A stretch of 33,455 nucleotides of DNA from Phycisphaerales bacterium (GCA_020344555.1 CP070827.1:3624274-3657728); one strand, 5' to 3'. Numbered from the stretch's first letter, positions 19,101 through 26,418 are shown. A program made the numbers and translations. The notes: a model not told the origin generated them from the letters alone.

Positions 19101-19480
19101 CGCGGATCGAAATCTACCGCCGGATCGTGGCCTGTCGGACCGAAGCCGATCTGTCCCAGCTTCAGCGGGACCTGATAGATGCGTTCGGCCCGTTCCCCAA
19201 GGAGGTGCAACGGCTGCTGGAGCTGGCGGAAATCCGCGTGTACGGGCGTCGGTTCGGGATACAGTCAATCAGCCTGAGACCGCCGGACGTGGTCTTCCTG
19301 ATTGACGATTTACCTACGGCCGAGCCCCTTTTCGCCGACGCCCCGGGAAGCGTGCGTATGCCGGACCCCACGACGCTTCACCTGCGACTCCCGCCCGGCT
19401 ATCTTGAACCGGCGACTCTATTACCGGTGTTACGGCAGATGTTCGTCGAAGCCAGGTCACGTGTGGAGGTGACGACATGA
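16184..19480 (+). CDS. mfd: Transcription-repair coupling factor
   Basis: 1098 residues from the ATG at 16184 (MVIRSIASD). Mfd recognises RNA polymerase stalled at DNA damage, pushes it off using ATP, and recruits UvrA. The domain order is complete: a degenerate UvrB-like N-terminal part (about 1-330), an RNA-polymerase-binding CarD-like domain (LTPGELVVHVMHGIAIYRGLEK), a RecG-like helicase with Walker A GDVGYGKTE, DEEQ box (VIDEEQRFGV) and motif VI (QLRGRVGRS), then a C-terminal TRCF autoinhibitory domain. A GTG start at 16139 would add 15 residues but would lie upstream of the candidate promoter. It overlaps the downstream isomerase gene by four bases (ATGA), so they are translationally coupled. 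Confidence 0.95.
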   Translation: MVIRSIASDPRVKRLNERLSGSTGVVHVSGVWGSSAPMVAALVAAAHKRTHLYITAHLEQADDARDDLELFLDRSCELFPAWETLPGEGAASGEIEAERLRLCSRLQGAAGFSLRGDPTACSSSTMIVTPIQALMQPVPDPEALRHNTLQVTRGTGGDATSARSPESVVAWAIDRGFQRLELVESPGDVAQRGDIVDLFAPGETNPVRIQFFGDEVESIRRFDVSTQRSIETLTSLSIAAMPDDQEMNSAAVTDLTAYLPSDTLIILDGPGEIQTMGETLQARLGASDRTYGVTEVLARTGRFPQLYLSSFRSPTPNDEDEFDMGVTSVSRFESNAADAVAELCRVARDREVHVICDTEGERQRLIEMVSEQAPDLADLIHTSIGVLHRGFEWTAAGTLVIPHSEVFHRHRQRRRVRRLHAGRPLESWLDLTPGELVVHVMHGIAIYRGLEKMRKGTSRQREEFLALEFADQAMIYVPCSQIDLVQKYIGAGGRRPELSKIGGKRWSKTKRQVADAVSELAESLLQVQAIRDEAAGTAYPTDTEWQREFEAAFPYEETEDQLLVAKDIREDLVRVRPMDRLVCGDVGYGKTELAMRAAFKIVEYGKQAAILVPTTVLAEQHYATFRERMAEYPFVVGCLSRFRSPSEQKKLVTQLKKGQVDIVIGTHRLLSKDVSVANLGLVVIDEEQRFGVEHKERLKAMRETVDVLTLTATPIPRTLHMSLMGIRDISSLQTPPVDRRAIATQVGPFNRDLIRNAILRELNRDGQVYFVHNFVRSIGGMADKIAQIIPEARVVYAHGQMKDDELESVMHRFVRRKADVLVTTTIIESGIDIPTVNTIFINRAERFGLADLHQLRGRVGRSSHRAYCYLLLSPDHPPTSKAAKRLKTIEEFSELGAGFRIAMRDLEIRGAGNLLGREQSGHIAAVGYEMYCRLLQQTVCRLKSEPDPTPPPVHVDLDVAAHIPPHYITADRSRIEIYRRIVACRTEADLSQLQRDLIDAFGPFPKEVQRLLELAEIRVYGRRFGIQSISLRPPDVVFLIDDLPTAEPLFADAPGSVRMPDPTTLHLRLPPGYLEPATLLPVLRQMFVEARSRVEVTT

Positions 19481-20682
19481 GAGATTCTTCTCGCCGAGTT
19501 GTGCGAGGTGCCTTGGCCGCGTACGTATTGTGCATCTGGAACACGGCGTGCATGGTCCCGGTGCAATCCAATCCCGATCGGATTGCAGCATCGGGTTCTA
19601 CGAAGTCCCCCTCGAATGCTTCACCAGTCTATCACTACGCCGCGGGGACTTTCGCTGTGAGTCGCCTTACCGTCAATGCCGAGACAGTCGAAGCACATGA
19701 GCTTTGGCTAGGTCTCCATGACGAGCTGTCGACCAAAGCCAAGACTCTTGCTCCCGAGGATTATCGAGTCTATCTCGACCGTCGAGCGGCCCGGTTGATC
19801 ACTGACAAGATTGCGGAAATGCTTCTATATCAACAGGCCTCTCTGCGATTCTCACCTGAGATGAGCGCCAAAGTCGACACGTACGTTGACGCACAGATCC
19901 GCAAGATAATAACCACCGAGCACGATGGTATTCCGCGGCGCTATGAGAGACAGTTGGAGTCACAGGGACGCACACTGGAGGACGCGCGCGAAAAGGTCCG
20001 CCGTGAGATCATCATTGCCAGTTACCTTGACCAGGAGGTCAAGCCGAAGGTGGTCGAGCCGACCCGGGCCGAGCTGCTGGCCGCCTTCCAGGCCAATTCC
20101 GATTCATTCCGCCGGCCGGCCCGACGACGCATGTCGTTGATCGACGTCCGCCTGCGCGGTCGCCTTGGAGACAATGCCGTCACTTCGACACACGATCAGT
20201 TCGAGAGCGCCCGTATGCAGGCCCGCTCACGCATTCAAACGGCCAAGGCTGAACTGGATAGCGGCGTCGACTTCGCCGAGGTCGCTCGCCGCCACTCCGA
20301 CGGGCTTCATGCCGATGAAGGCGGATCCTGGGGCTGGATTACTAAAGGAAGTGTACGCGAACGATTTGAACCCGCTGTAGAGGCGTTACACAGCTTGGAC
20401 GCAGGTTCGGTCAGCAACATCATCGAAACAGATGATGGATTCTTTCTGGTGCGTTGCGACCAGATCGACCCCGGCCACGAGCCGGACTTTCAAAATCTTC
20501 AGCCACGGCTCAAAGAGCGTGTTCTCATCGAGGCCTACAACCGCCTCGTCGTCGAGCAAGTCGCCCGGCTCCGCAGCAAGGCCCGAATCGAACCTGCCAA
20601 CCTCGAACGCTTCCACGTCGCCGTGGTCGATGCAGGCATGCAGCGATCAGAGCCCCGACCGGATCAGAGCCCCGACCGTTAG
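19477..20682 (+). CDS. Parvulin-type peptidyl-prolyl isomerase, SurA-like, exported
   Basis: 401 residues. Its ATG overlaps the mfd stop (ATGA). The N-terminus is basic then hydrophobic with a Cys at residue 25 (NTACMVP), so it may be a lipoprotein, although the lipobox is poor. A helical chaperone-like region spans about 60-205. A PpiC/rotamase domain spans about 208-330, with VRLRGRL, FAEVARRHSDG, GGSWGWITKGSV and GFFLVRCDQI. A basic C-terminal helix follows. Such proteins fold exported or outer-membrane proteins. The pairing with mfd recurs in many bacteria. The last residues (SEPRPDQSPDR) come from the intergenic repeat beginning at 20644, so the repeat has been absorbed into the reading frame. 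Confidence 0.85.
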   Translation: MRDSSRRVVRGALAAYVLCIWNTACMVPVQSNPDRIAASGSTKSPSNASPVYHYAAGTFAVSRLTVNAETVEAHELWLGLHDELSTKAKTLAPEDYRVYLDRRAARLITDKIAEMLLYQQASLRFSPEMSAKVDTYVDAQIRKIITTEHDGIPRRYERQLESQGRTLEDAREKVRREIIIASYLDQEVKPKVVEPTRAELLAAFQANSDSFRRPARRRMSLIDVRLRGRLGDNAVTSTHDQFESARMQARSRIQTAKAELDSGVDFAEVARRHSDGLHADEGGSWGWITKGSVRERFEPAVEALHSLDAGSVSNIIETDDGFFLVRCDQIDPGHEPDFQNLQPRLKERVLIEAYNRLVVEQVARLRSKARIEPANLERFHVAVVDAGMQRSEPRPDQSPDR

Positions 20683-21060
20683 GGAGGGGACACGGAGGTA
20701 GGGACATGGGGACAGAGGGACACAGGGACGAAGGGACGAAGGGACGGAGAGTTCAGTACCCCGACCGTCAGGGAGGGGACACGGCGAATGGTGAATGGTG
20801 AATGCTGAATAGCGAAGGGAAGCGGTCCCGACGTGCGCCGGCACAAGTTCCAGGACAAAGTCGCGCCCGGTTCATCCTTCATCCTTCCCTTTTCGTCCCC
20901 GACCGGATCAGAGCCCGGACCGTTAGGGAGGGGACACGGAGGTAGGGACATGGGGACAGAGGGACACAGGGACGAAGCGACGAAGGATGATCAGCGCCCC
21001 AACGGGATCAGAGCCCCGACCGGATCAGAGCCCCGACCGCAAGGGAGGGGACACAGCGAC
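20644..21060. repeat. Cluster of direct repeats (GATCAGAGCCCCGACCG type)
   Basis: GATCAGAGCCCCGACCG or close variants occur at about 20644-20680 (twice), 20895-20922 and 21004-21040 (twice), usually followed by TAGGGAGGGGACAC or a variant. A second motif (CGGAGGTAGGGACATGGGGA, then an ACAG/GACG-rich run) is near-identical at about 20693-20745 and 20938-20988, and a GAATGGTGAATG string occurs at 20785-20815 and 21064-21098. No gene is present; the frames here are translations of the repeat. It fills the gap between the end of the isomerase and the kinase. Confidence 0.85.
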
Positions 21061-21104
21061 GAGTGAATGGTGAATGTCGAATGGTGAATAGTGAAGGGAT
21101 GGGT

Positions 21105-21132
21105 CCCCGACGCATCCCGACGTGCGTCGGGG
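21105..21132. terminator. Hairpin between convergent genes, possible bidirectional terminator
   Basis: CCCCGACGCA (21105-21114) and TGCGTCGGGG (21123-21132) form a perfect 10-bp stem with an 8-base loop. It lies between the 3' ends of the isomerase (plus) and the kinase (minus). The following T-run is short. A further inverted repeat, TTGCCCGTG (21134-21142) with CACGGGCAA (21154-21162), follows at once. Confidence 0.5.
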
Positions 21133-21241
21133 TTTGCCCGTGAGACCGGTTTGCACGGGCAAGCTACCGCTTGGTACGTGTTTAGCGTGGGTACCTGGAC
21201 CCCCTCCCTGGTACCCCCCCTTGGACGGGGGACGGGATTCC

Positions 21242-22699
21242 TTACGCAAGGGGCAGACGCAGCAATGCTCTACATCCCGGGGCGTCGCAACGGTTTTCGA
21301 GGGTGATACGGCCGCGGTGGGCCTCGGCGATTTGGCGGCTCAGGGCCAAGCCGATACCCGCCCCGTCGGGCTTGGTCGTGAAGAAGGGAACAAAGAGGTT
21401 CTCGGTGTTGGATAGGCCTGGGCCTTCGTCCTCGATCCAGACCTCGAGCCAGGGCACCCGGACACGCGGGGCACGTCGAGGTACCAGACCTGTCGAGCGC
21501 TGCCCGACGCGCCGGGTGTCGCTGCGCTCCATCTGTCCTACCTCCGCCGTCTTCCAGCCGACGCGCACGTTCCCGCCGGTGTCCAAGACCGCATCTACGG
21601 CATTGCGCACAAGATTGATGAGCAATTGCTCCAACTGATCGCCGTCGCCCTGGATAGTCACTTCCGGACCGGGGATAACGACCACATGTCGGCGCGTCTC
21701 CAGGCCGGCGACCCGTTGCACTAATTCACCTACATTTACGGGGCTCGGCTTCGGCTTCGGTAGTCGAGTCAGGCGAGTGTAGGTGGTCATGAAACGATTC
21801 AGCGCTTTGGAGCGGTCTCGAATCACCCCTAATCCCTCGCGCACACCGGTTTCCCAGTCTACCGGTCGCGGCTCACGCGTCAGCAGCGTCGCAAGGCTGC
21901 CGGCCAGTGAGTCGATCGGGGCCAGAGAGTTGTTGATCTCGTGGCGCAGAACCTGGATCAGACGCTGCCAGGCCTGACGCTCTTCGTCTCGCAGCATCTG
22001 CGTCAAGTCCGACAAGACCAGCAACTGATGAGGTAACCCACCCTCTCGGAACGTGCTGCGGCGGATCTCCCAGCGCCCGGTGCCACCCGGAAACGTAAGG
22101 TCCATGACCCGCGGCGTGTCAGCGCTTAGACACTCATCCAGACCCAGATCGACGGAACGCCGCCCGAGGAGTCGCGCTGCGGCCTGGTCCAGCAAGCGCT
22201 CGCCGCGTTGGTTCACCAGGCGCAGTTTGCGCTCGCCGTCGAATGCAAACACGGCCACGTCGATCTCGGCCATTACCTTGCGCAGCAACGCAGTCGCCTC
22301 CACCGCACCCAGCCGCTGCTCACGAAATGTCTCGCCAAGCTCGTTGACCTCATACAGCACTTCACCGAGCGGATCGTCGAGGCGCGGGCTGCGGGCCCGC
22401 ATGGAGAAGTCACCTTCGCGCAAGGCGGCGAGCATGTTGGACACGGTGCGAAGCGGAAACGTGACCCGATGCAGCAATGCCGCACCGAACGCCAGCCCGC
22501 CGACTACGATGAACAGGGCCAGCGTCCATTGGACTTTGGGCGTGTAGTCGCCGAGCCACAACATGCTCAGCGCCACCACGGCGCCCGGAAACCACGTCAG
22601 CACCGCGAGGATTGTGATCCGCTGTTCGTATCGGAATCGCCTCCGCGGTGGGCGACTCGAGCGAACCGGAAAGGCGATCTGCCCCACCGACCTAGCCAT
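21242..22699 (-). CDS. Sensor histidine kinase, NtrY-like
   Basis: 485 residues from the ATG at 22699, which overlaps the regulator gene's stop by eight bases. Two hydrophobic segments (about 28-49 and 57-76) bracket a very short loop, so little periplasmic sensing domain exists. HAMP (about 77-130), a PAS-like domain (about 135-235), HisKA with phosphoacceptor His253 (LRHEINNSLAPI), then the ATPase with N box (NLVRNAVDAV), G1 (DEGPGL) and G2 (GAGIGLAL). Between the N box and G1 is an Arg-rich insert (about residues 387-414) unlike the rest of the domain. It would phosphorylate the sigma-54 regulator encoded just upstream. Confidence 0.9.
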   Translation of the reverse strand: MARSVGQIAFPVRSSRPPRRRFRYEQRITILAVLTWFPGAVVALSMLWLGDYTPKVQWTLALFIVVGGLAFGAALLHRVTFPLRTVSNMLAALREGDFSMRARSPRLDDPLGEVLYEVNELGETFREQRLGAVEATALLRKVMAEIDVAVFAFDGERKLRLVNQRGERLLDQAAARLLGRRSVDLGLDECLSADTPRVMDLTFPGGTGRWEIRRSTFREGGLPHQLLVLSDLTQMLRDEERQAWQRLIQVLRHEINNSLAPIDSLAGSLATLLTREPRPVDWETGVREGLGVIRDRSKALNRFMTTYTRLTRLPKPKPSPVNVGELVQRVAGLETRRHVVVIPGPEVTIQGDGDQLEQLLINLVRNAVDAVLDTGGNVRVGWKTAEVGQMERSDTRRVGQRSTGLVPRRAPRVRVPWLEVWIEDEGPGLSNTENLFVPFFTTKPDGAGIGLALSRQIAEAHRGRITLENRCDAPGCRALLRLPLA

Positions 22700-24074
22700 T
22701 GTGTGCCAACCCGTATTTGTCCATACGACGGTACAGGCCACTCCGACTGAGCCCCAGCTCTCTGGCGGCCTGCTTGACATTCCCGTTGCACCGATCGAGG
22801 GCCTTTCGAATCAGCACCGCCTGGACTTCGTCGAGCGTCATGTCCTCGAGGCGGTGGCCGCCCGCACGTGCAAACCGCAACACCAGATCATCCAGCCGGA
22901 TAACATCCCCTTGAGCCATCAGAACGGCACGCTCCACGGCGTGGTCCAGTTCACGAACGTTGCCGGGCCACATGTAATCGTGCAGGGCCTGCATCGCAGG
23001 CGTGTCGAAACGCCCCACGTTCTTTCGATACCGTCGCGTGTGAACGCGAAGAAAATGCATCGCCAGAAGCGAAATGTCATCGCGCCGATCCCGCAACGGC
23101 GGCAAGGCGATCTCCACGGTGTTCAGCCGATAGAGCAAGTCCTCACGAAACCGACCCGAATCCGCCTCCTTATAAATGTCCGCGTTGGTGGCCGAAACGA
23201 CCCGAACGTCCACACCCACGGTTTTGGAGGATCCAACCGGTTCGAACTCGCCGGCCTCCAATACGCGCAGAAGTTTGGGTTGGAGGCCCGCCGGGACGTT
23301 GGCGATCTCGTCAAGGAATAAGGTCCCGCCGTCGGCCATCTCGAACCGGCCGATACGGTTGGCTCTTGCGTCGGTAAACGCGCCTTTGACGTGCCCAAAC
23401 AGCTCGCTCTCGAAGACGCCCTCAGACAGCCCACCGATGTTGACGGTCACCATCGACTTCGATGCCCGGGCGGAGTTGTCGTGCAGGGACCGGGCAACCA
23501 CGCTCTTGCCCGTTCCGTTTTCCCCGGTGATCAGGACGTTCGCTTCGGAGGGGCCGACTTTGGCGATCAGGTTCAGTACGGGCCGCATGGCCTTCGATTC
23601 GGCGATCAACTTGAGCCGCCCTTCATCGCGAAGGGCACGGTTTTCCGCCTCCAGCCGCTGCCCCTTGCGAACGACCTGGGCGAGCTCCGTCTGTGTCCGC
23701 AGGATGGTCAGCAGGCGCTCGTTGTCCCAGGGTTTTTCGACAAAGTCCCGCGCCCCGCCCCGCATGGCCTCGACCGCTATTTCGACACTGCCGTACGCCG
23801 TCATCACTACGACCGGCAACGTGCCGTCCGCCTCGCGAATGCGTGGTAGGAGCCCCAGCCCCTCCCGCCCGGATGTCGTGTCACGGGCGTAGTTGAGGTC
23901 CATCAGCAGGACGTCGAATTCCCGCACTTCCAGCTCTGCCAGAATTCCCTCCGGTGTGGTCACTTCGGTAACCTGATAGCCCTCCGGCATAAGGAGCAGA
24001 CGTAGGGCCTTCAGCACGTCCGACTGATCGTCCGCTATCAAGATTCGCTGCGTGTCTGCGCCGGCCTGCGACAT
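22692..24074 (-). CDS. Sigma-54-dependent response regulator, NtrC family
   Basis: 460 residues. Receiver domain with Asp59 as phosphoacceptor (LLMDL), Asp15/Asp16 acid pair and Lys114 (EKPW). The AAA+ domain has Walker A GENGTGKS at 184-191, Walker B in GGTLFLDEI, and GAFTDA at 231-236 where most activators have GAFTGA, the loop that contacts sigma-54. A Fis-type helix-turn-helix closes it (NVKQAARELGLSRSGLYRRM). It remodels sigma-54 polymerase at enhancer-linked promoters; its targets are not identifiable here. It is first in the operon with the kinase. No clear Shine-Dalgarno or sigma-54 promoter is visible before the ATG at 24074. Confidence 0.93.
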   Translation of the reverse strand: MSQAGADTQRILIADDQSDVLKALRLLLMPEGYQVTEVTTPEGILAELEVREFDVLLMDLNYARDTTSGREGLGLLPRIREADGTLPVVVMTAYGSVEIAVEAMRGGARDFVEKPWDNERLLTILRTQTELAQVVRKGQRLEAENRALRDEGRLKLIAESKAMRPVLNLIAKVGPSEANVLITGENGTGKSVVARSLHDNSARASKSMVTVNIGGLSEGVFESELFGHVKGAFTDARANRIGRFEMADGGTLFLDEIANVPAGLQPKLLRVLEAGEFEPVGSSKTVGVDVRVVSATNADIYKEADSGRFREDLLYRLNTVEIALPPLRDRRDDISLLAMHFLRVHTRRYRKNVGRFDTPAMQALHDYMWPGNVRELDHAVERAVLMAQGDVIRLDDLVLRFARAGGHRLEDMTLDEVQAVLIRKALDRCNGNVKQAARELGLSRSGLYRRMDKYGLAHNG

Positions 24075-24201
24075 GGGAACCTATCGCACTCTTCTTTGAA
24101 GATCAGACCACCCGTACACAAAAACGGGAACCTCGCTGACCATAGTGTACCACGTGCATTCGAGCCTGGATATGGGCCGTGCCCCCTTGGCGGCTTGGTA
24201 G

Positions 24202-24218
24202 GGTGGGCACTGCCCACC
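24202..24218. repeat. GGTGGGCA hairpin (3' hairpin family of the array)
   Basis: GGTGGGCA C TGCCCACC is an 8-bp inverted repeat around one base. Variants recur after each array gene (near 26238, 28980 and 30323), so this copy may be what remains of another unit's 3' end or a generic intergenic repeat. Confidence 0.7.
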
Positions 24219-24272
24219 AACCGTCTGTAGCTCTGTAGCCCACCACCGTCTGCCCGCCAACCGTCATTCGCC

Positions 24273-24344
24273 GACGGGTTCCACGGTACGCCGTATCCAC
24301 CACCCGCATTCGGGGCGCCGAGTCAACGCCCCTGTTCGCTGTAG
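24273..24344 (+). pseudogene. Remnant 3' end of an array paralog
   Basis: Read in frame to the TAG at 24342 it gives FHGTPYPPPAFGAPSQRPCS then Leu. The intact genes end FRG, variable residues, YPPPAF, variable residues, then RPCSP. The upstream gene body is absent. Confidence 0.75.
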
Positions 24345-24475
24345 CGCCCCGACTCTTCACTTCGGTATTCGCAACAGGTGCCCATGGCAACAGGCTGCTC
24401 AGACAGTCGCCAAACCCGGAGACCCTGCGTAATCGTGCCGGCCCTGGCCGAGACAAATGCTTCCGCGGTTTTCTC

Positions 24476-24505
24476 TTGCGTTGTGGGGCAGGATCGTGAT
24501 AGAAT
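24476..24505 (+). promoter_or_regulatory. Array promoter, copy 1 (orphan leader)
   Basis: TTGCGT (24476-24481), 18 bases, TAGAAT (24500-24505). The surrounding leader (about 24422-24546) matches the leaders before 25155, 26538 and 29241 but stops after AGTGGTCCGCTC, so no gene follows. Confidence 0.6.
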
Positions 24506-24795
24506 GTGAACTCGTTAGACGGGCCGGAAAGGGTCAGTGGTCCGCTCCAGCACTGCCGGTGATCGGAGCAACTTCCTCCCGAGTACCGTGACCCATTTGA
24601 TGCCTCCGCACATAGAAAAAGTCGCGATTATTTTGTCCTGTCGCAGATGCGGATATCGTTGCCCCCTGTGTAAGGGCAATCGCTGCCCATTAATCTACCA
24701 GAGAGAGGGGGCAGTTTCAAGAGCTGTGCCCTCGATGATGGGTGCGTTCTCGCATGCAAGCCGGCAATCGAGAACGCAAGAGGGCGACGTGCGCC
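24506..24795. other. Spacer where an array gene body appears to be missing
   Basis: Between an orphan leader and a remnant tail, in place of a coding region of about 1 kb, are roughly 250 bases with no resemblance to the intact genes and no supportable ORF. A short stem, GGGCA with TGCCC, lies near 24676-24690. A deletion is the simplest reading. Confidence 0.5.
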
Positions 24796-24831
24796 TACGA
24801 CCCGCCCAGTCCGCGGCTGTGTTCGCCGTAG
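24796..24831 (+). pseudogene. Second remnant 3' end of an array paralog
   Basis: Translates YDPPSPRLCSP then TAG at 24829. The gene at 26538 ends FYDPSPRPCSP, so this is a closely related tail. The downstream spacer (GGAACAGGCTGCCCAGACAG and so on) also matches the spacer after the first remnant. Confidence 0.72.
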
Positions 24832-24964
24832 CGCTTTCAGTCTCCGGTTCAATATCCACAGTAGGCGCTTCCGGGAACAGGCTGCCCAGACAGTCTCACC
24901 AGCCCCGGAGGCCCTGCGTAATCGTGCTGGCCCTGGTCGAGACAAATGTTTCCGCGGTTTTCTC

Positions 24965-24994
24965 TTGCGTTGTGGGTCAGGATCGTGATAGAAT
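24965..24994 (+). promoter_or_regulatory. Array promoter, copy 2
   Basis: TTGCGT (24965-24970), 18 bases, TAGAAT (24989-24994), then a 5' region of about 155 bases before 25155. It includes a stem-loop with CTGAC (25036-25040) and GTCAG (25048-25052), enclosed by TCCGC (25030-25034) and GCGGA (25061-25065). Confidence 0.65.
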
Positions 24995-25086
24995 GTGGAC
25001 TCGTCAGACGGGCCGGAAGGGGTGAGTGGTCCGCTCTGACGTGCCCTGTCAGCACTCAGCGCGGACATTTCAAACGGCGGAAGAAG

Positions 25087-25158
25087 ATGCGCTCAACGGG
25101 TAACATCCCGAGCGGTGCGGTTCACACGTTGTCTCTGATTCGGAGGTACAGACCATGA
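25087..25158 (+). CDS. 23-residue leader ORF overlapping the array gene start
   Basis: ATG at 25087 has GGAAG a few bases upstream. It encodes MRSTGNIPSGAVHT followed by nine more residues (to RRYRP) and stops at TGA 25156-25158, which overlaps the ATG of the main gene (ATGA). The main gene's ribosome site (GGAGG, 25142-25146) lies inside it. The same ORF is present before 29241 and, with a different C-terminal half, before 26538. It would couple translation or act as a leader peptide; it could also be incidental. Confidence 0.5.
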   Translation: MRSTGNIPSGAVHTLSLIRRYRP

Positions 25159-26213
25159 ACACACCTAATAGCTATGCACGCTGCTCCATTTCCTCATACC
25201 ACAACCAAGGCCCATTATTCCAAGAGAGAAACAGGGCCGCAGGCACGTGGCGAGTAACTGAGCCGGTGGGGCCCAGTGGTTCGAAGAAACGACTTAGGAG
25301 TGTCGTGCTACTGACCGTAACGGCGATGCTCGCGCAACAGCCGGGAGTCGCCTTTGCGGACAACGGCAAGTCATCGGGCTCTCTCGCGTCCCAACCGGCA
25401 GGCAACCTCGTTGAAGAGGGTACGGGAGACGGGATCTACGAAGGAAGCGGATCGGCATGGGAAGCCTATGCCGGCGCCGCCGCCGCGGCTACGTGTTTCA
25501 TGGCATCGGCGCTCGAGCCTGAAAGGCTTCCGTTGCCCGGTGACCCCATCAACCAGAAGATGCGCTACCTGTCCGTCTTTGCTGCCGCCGTGGGGCGGTC
25601 ACAGGCCATTCGTGTCACATTCGAGAACTTGGCACCACCGTACGATCCGTGGAACGGCATCAAGATGTGGCTCGCCCAGCCAGTGACTTTTTGTGAGAGC
25701 GCGGGCAAAGTAAGCCCTCCTTGTCCTCCTCACCCCCCCACCGGACAGAATATCGGGGCCACGCTGCAGTGCGAGCCGCACTTTATGGATTGGAGTACGC
25801 TGGGCGTCGTCCACGTGTCCCACGAAGGGATCATCCCCAGCGCAACCTACACCGTGCAGGTAATTGATTCGACCTGCGCCATGCTGGAGTCCAACTTCTC
25901 TGACCAGTTAAGCATGACCACGAGCCGGTGGGGTGACGTGGTAAGAAACTGTGTGACTTGTCCGTGCGGCCCGCCTGACGGGGTCGTCGGGATACCCACC
26001 GATGTAACCGCTGCGCTCGACAAGTTTAAAAACCTGGGACCGCCGTATCTCCCGTGCTATGCAGTGATGAAGGTCAGAGCCGACCACGACTGGGAAGCCG
26101 CGAACCGGCGGGTCGATATCTCGGATGTCACGTTCTGCCTGGATGCCTTCCGCGGCGAGGGCTATCCACCGCCCGCGTTCAACGATCCGAGTCTGCGGCC
26201 CTGTTCGCCGTAG
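25155..26213 (+). CDS. Secreted array protein with dockerin-like C-terminus (unit A)
   Basis: 352 residues. An unusually long basic N-region (about 46 residues) precedes a hydrophobic signal segment (VVLLTVTAMLAQQPGVAFA). A Ser/Gly-rich linker follows. A module of about 140 residues begins LPLPGDPINQKMRYLS and includes IRVTFENLAPPYDPWNG and MTTSRWGDVVRNC. The last 80 residues hold two dockerin-like half-repeats: PPDGVVGIPTDVTAALDKF and, later, RRVDISDVTFCLDAFRG. Dockerin repeats usually bind calcium and cohesin partners; here several metal-ligand positions are replaced, so binding is uncertain. It ends RPCSP. It is nearly the same length and layout as the protein at 29241, and the two are clearly paralogs. 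Confidence 0.82.
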   Translation: MNTPNSYARCSISSYHNQGPLFQERNRAAGTWRVTEPVGPSGSKKRLRSVVLLTVTAMLAQQPGVAFADNGKSSGSLASQPAGNLVEEGTGDGIYEGSGSAWEAYAGAAAAATCFMASALEPERLPLPGDPINQKMRYLSVFAAAVGRSQAIRVTFENLAPPYDPWNGIKMWLAQPVTFCESAGKVSPPCPPHPPTGQNIGATLQCEPHFMDWSTLGVVHVSHEGIIPSATYTVQVIDSTCAMLESNFSDQLSMTTSRWGDVVRNCVTCPCGPPDGVVGIPTDVTAALDKFKNLGPPYLPCYAVMKVRADHDWEAANRRVDISDVTFCLDAFRGEGYPPPAFNDPSLRPCSP

Positions 26214-26237
26214 GGGTGATGTCCCCGGGCTCTGCAG

Positions 26238-26254
26238 GGTGGGCATCACCCACC
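26238..26254. terminator. Conserved 3' hairpin after unit A
   Basis: GGTGGG (26238-26243) with CCCACC (26249-26254), preceded by GGGG..CCCC just after the stop codon. The same pair of stems follows the other units in variant form. The downstream sequence is T-rich (TTTGCTTTTGC). Confidence 0.45.
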
Positions 26255-26296
26255 ACCGTTTGCTTTTGCCGAGACAAGGGACTTGGCTGTTTTCTC

Positions 26297-26326
26297 TTGC
26301 GTTGCGGGGGAGGATCGTGATAGAAT
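26297..26326 (+). promoter_or_regulatory. Array promoter, copy 3
   Basis: TTGCGT (26297-26302), 18 bases, TAGAAT (26321-26326). In this copy the leader stem reads CTGACGT GCA ACGTCAG, a longer perfect stem than in the other leaders. Confidence 0.65.
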
Positions 26327-26418
26327 GAGAACTCGTTAGACGGGCCGGAAGGGGTGAGTGGTCCGCTCTGACGTGCAACGTCAGCACTCAGCGCGGGCAT
26401 TTCAAACGGCGGAAGAAG

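Noticed and set aside
20701-21066. Several frames translating as PRPLGRGHGG-like repeats
   Set aside because: They are translations of the intergenic direct repeats.
24537-25025. Plus-strand frame of 162 codons
   Set aside because: It runs through an orphan leader, a remnant tail and the next promoter, so it is an accident of the array.
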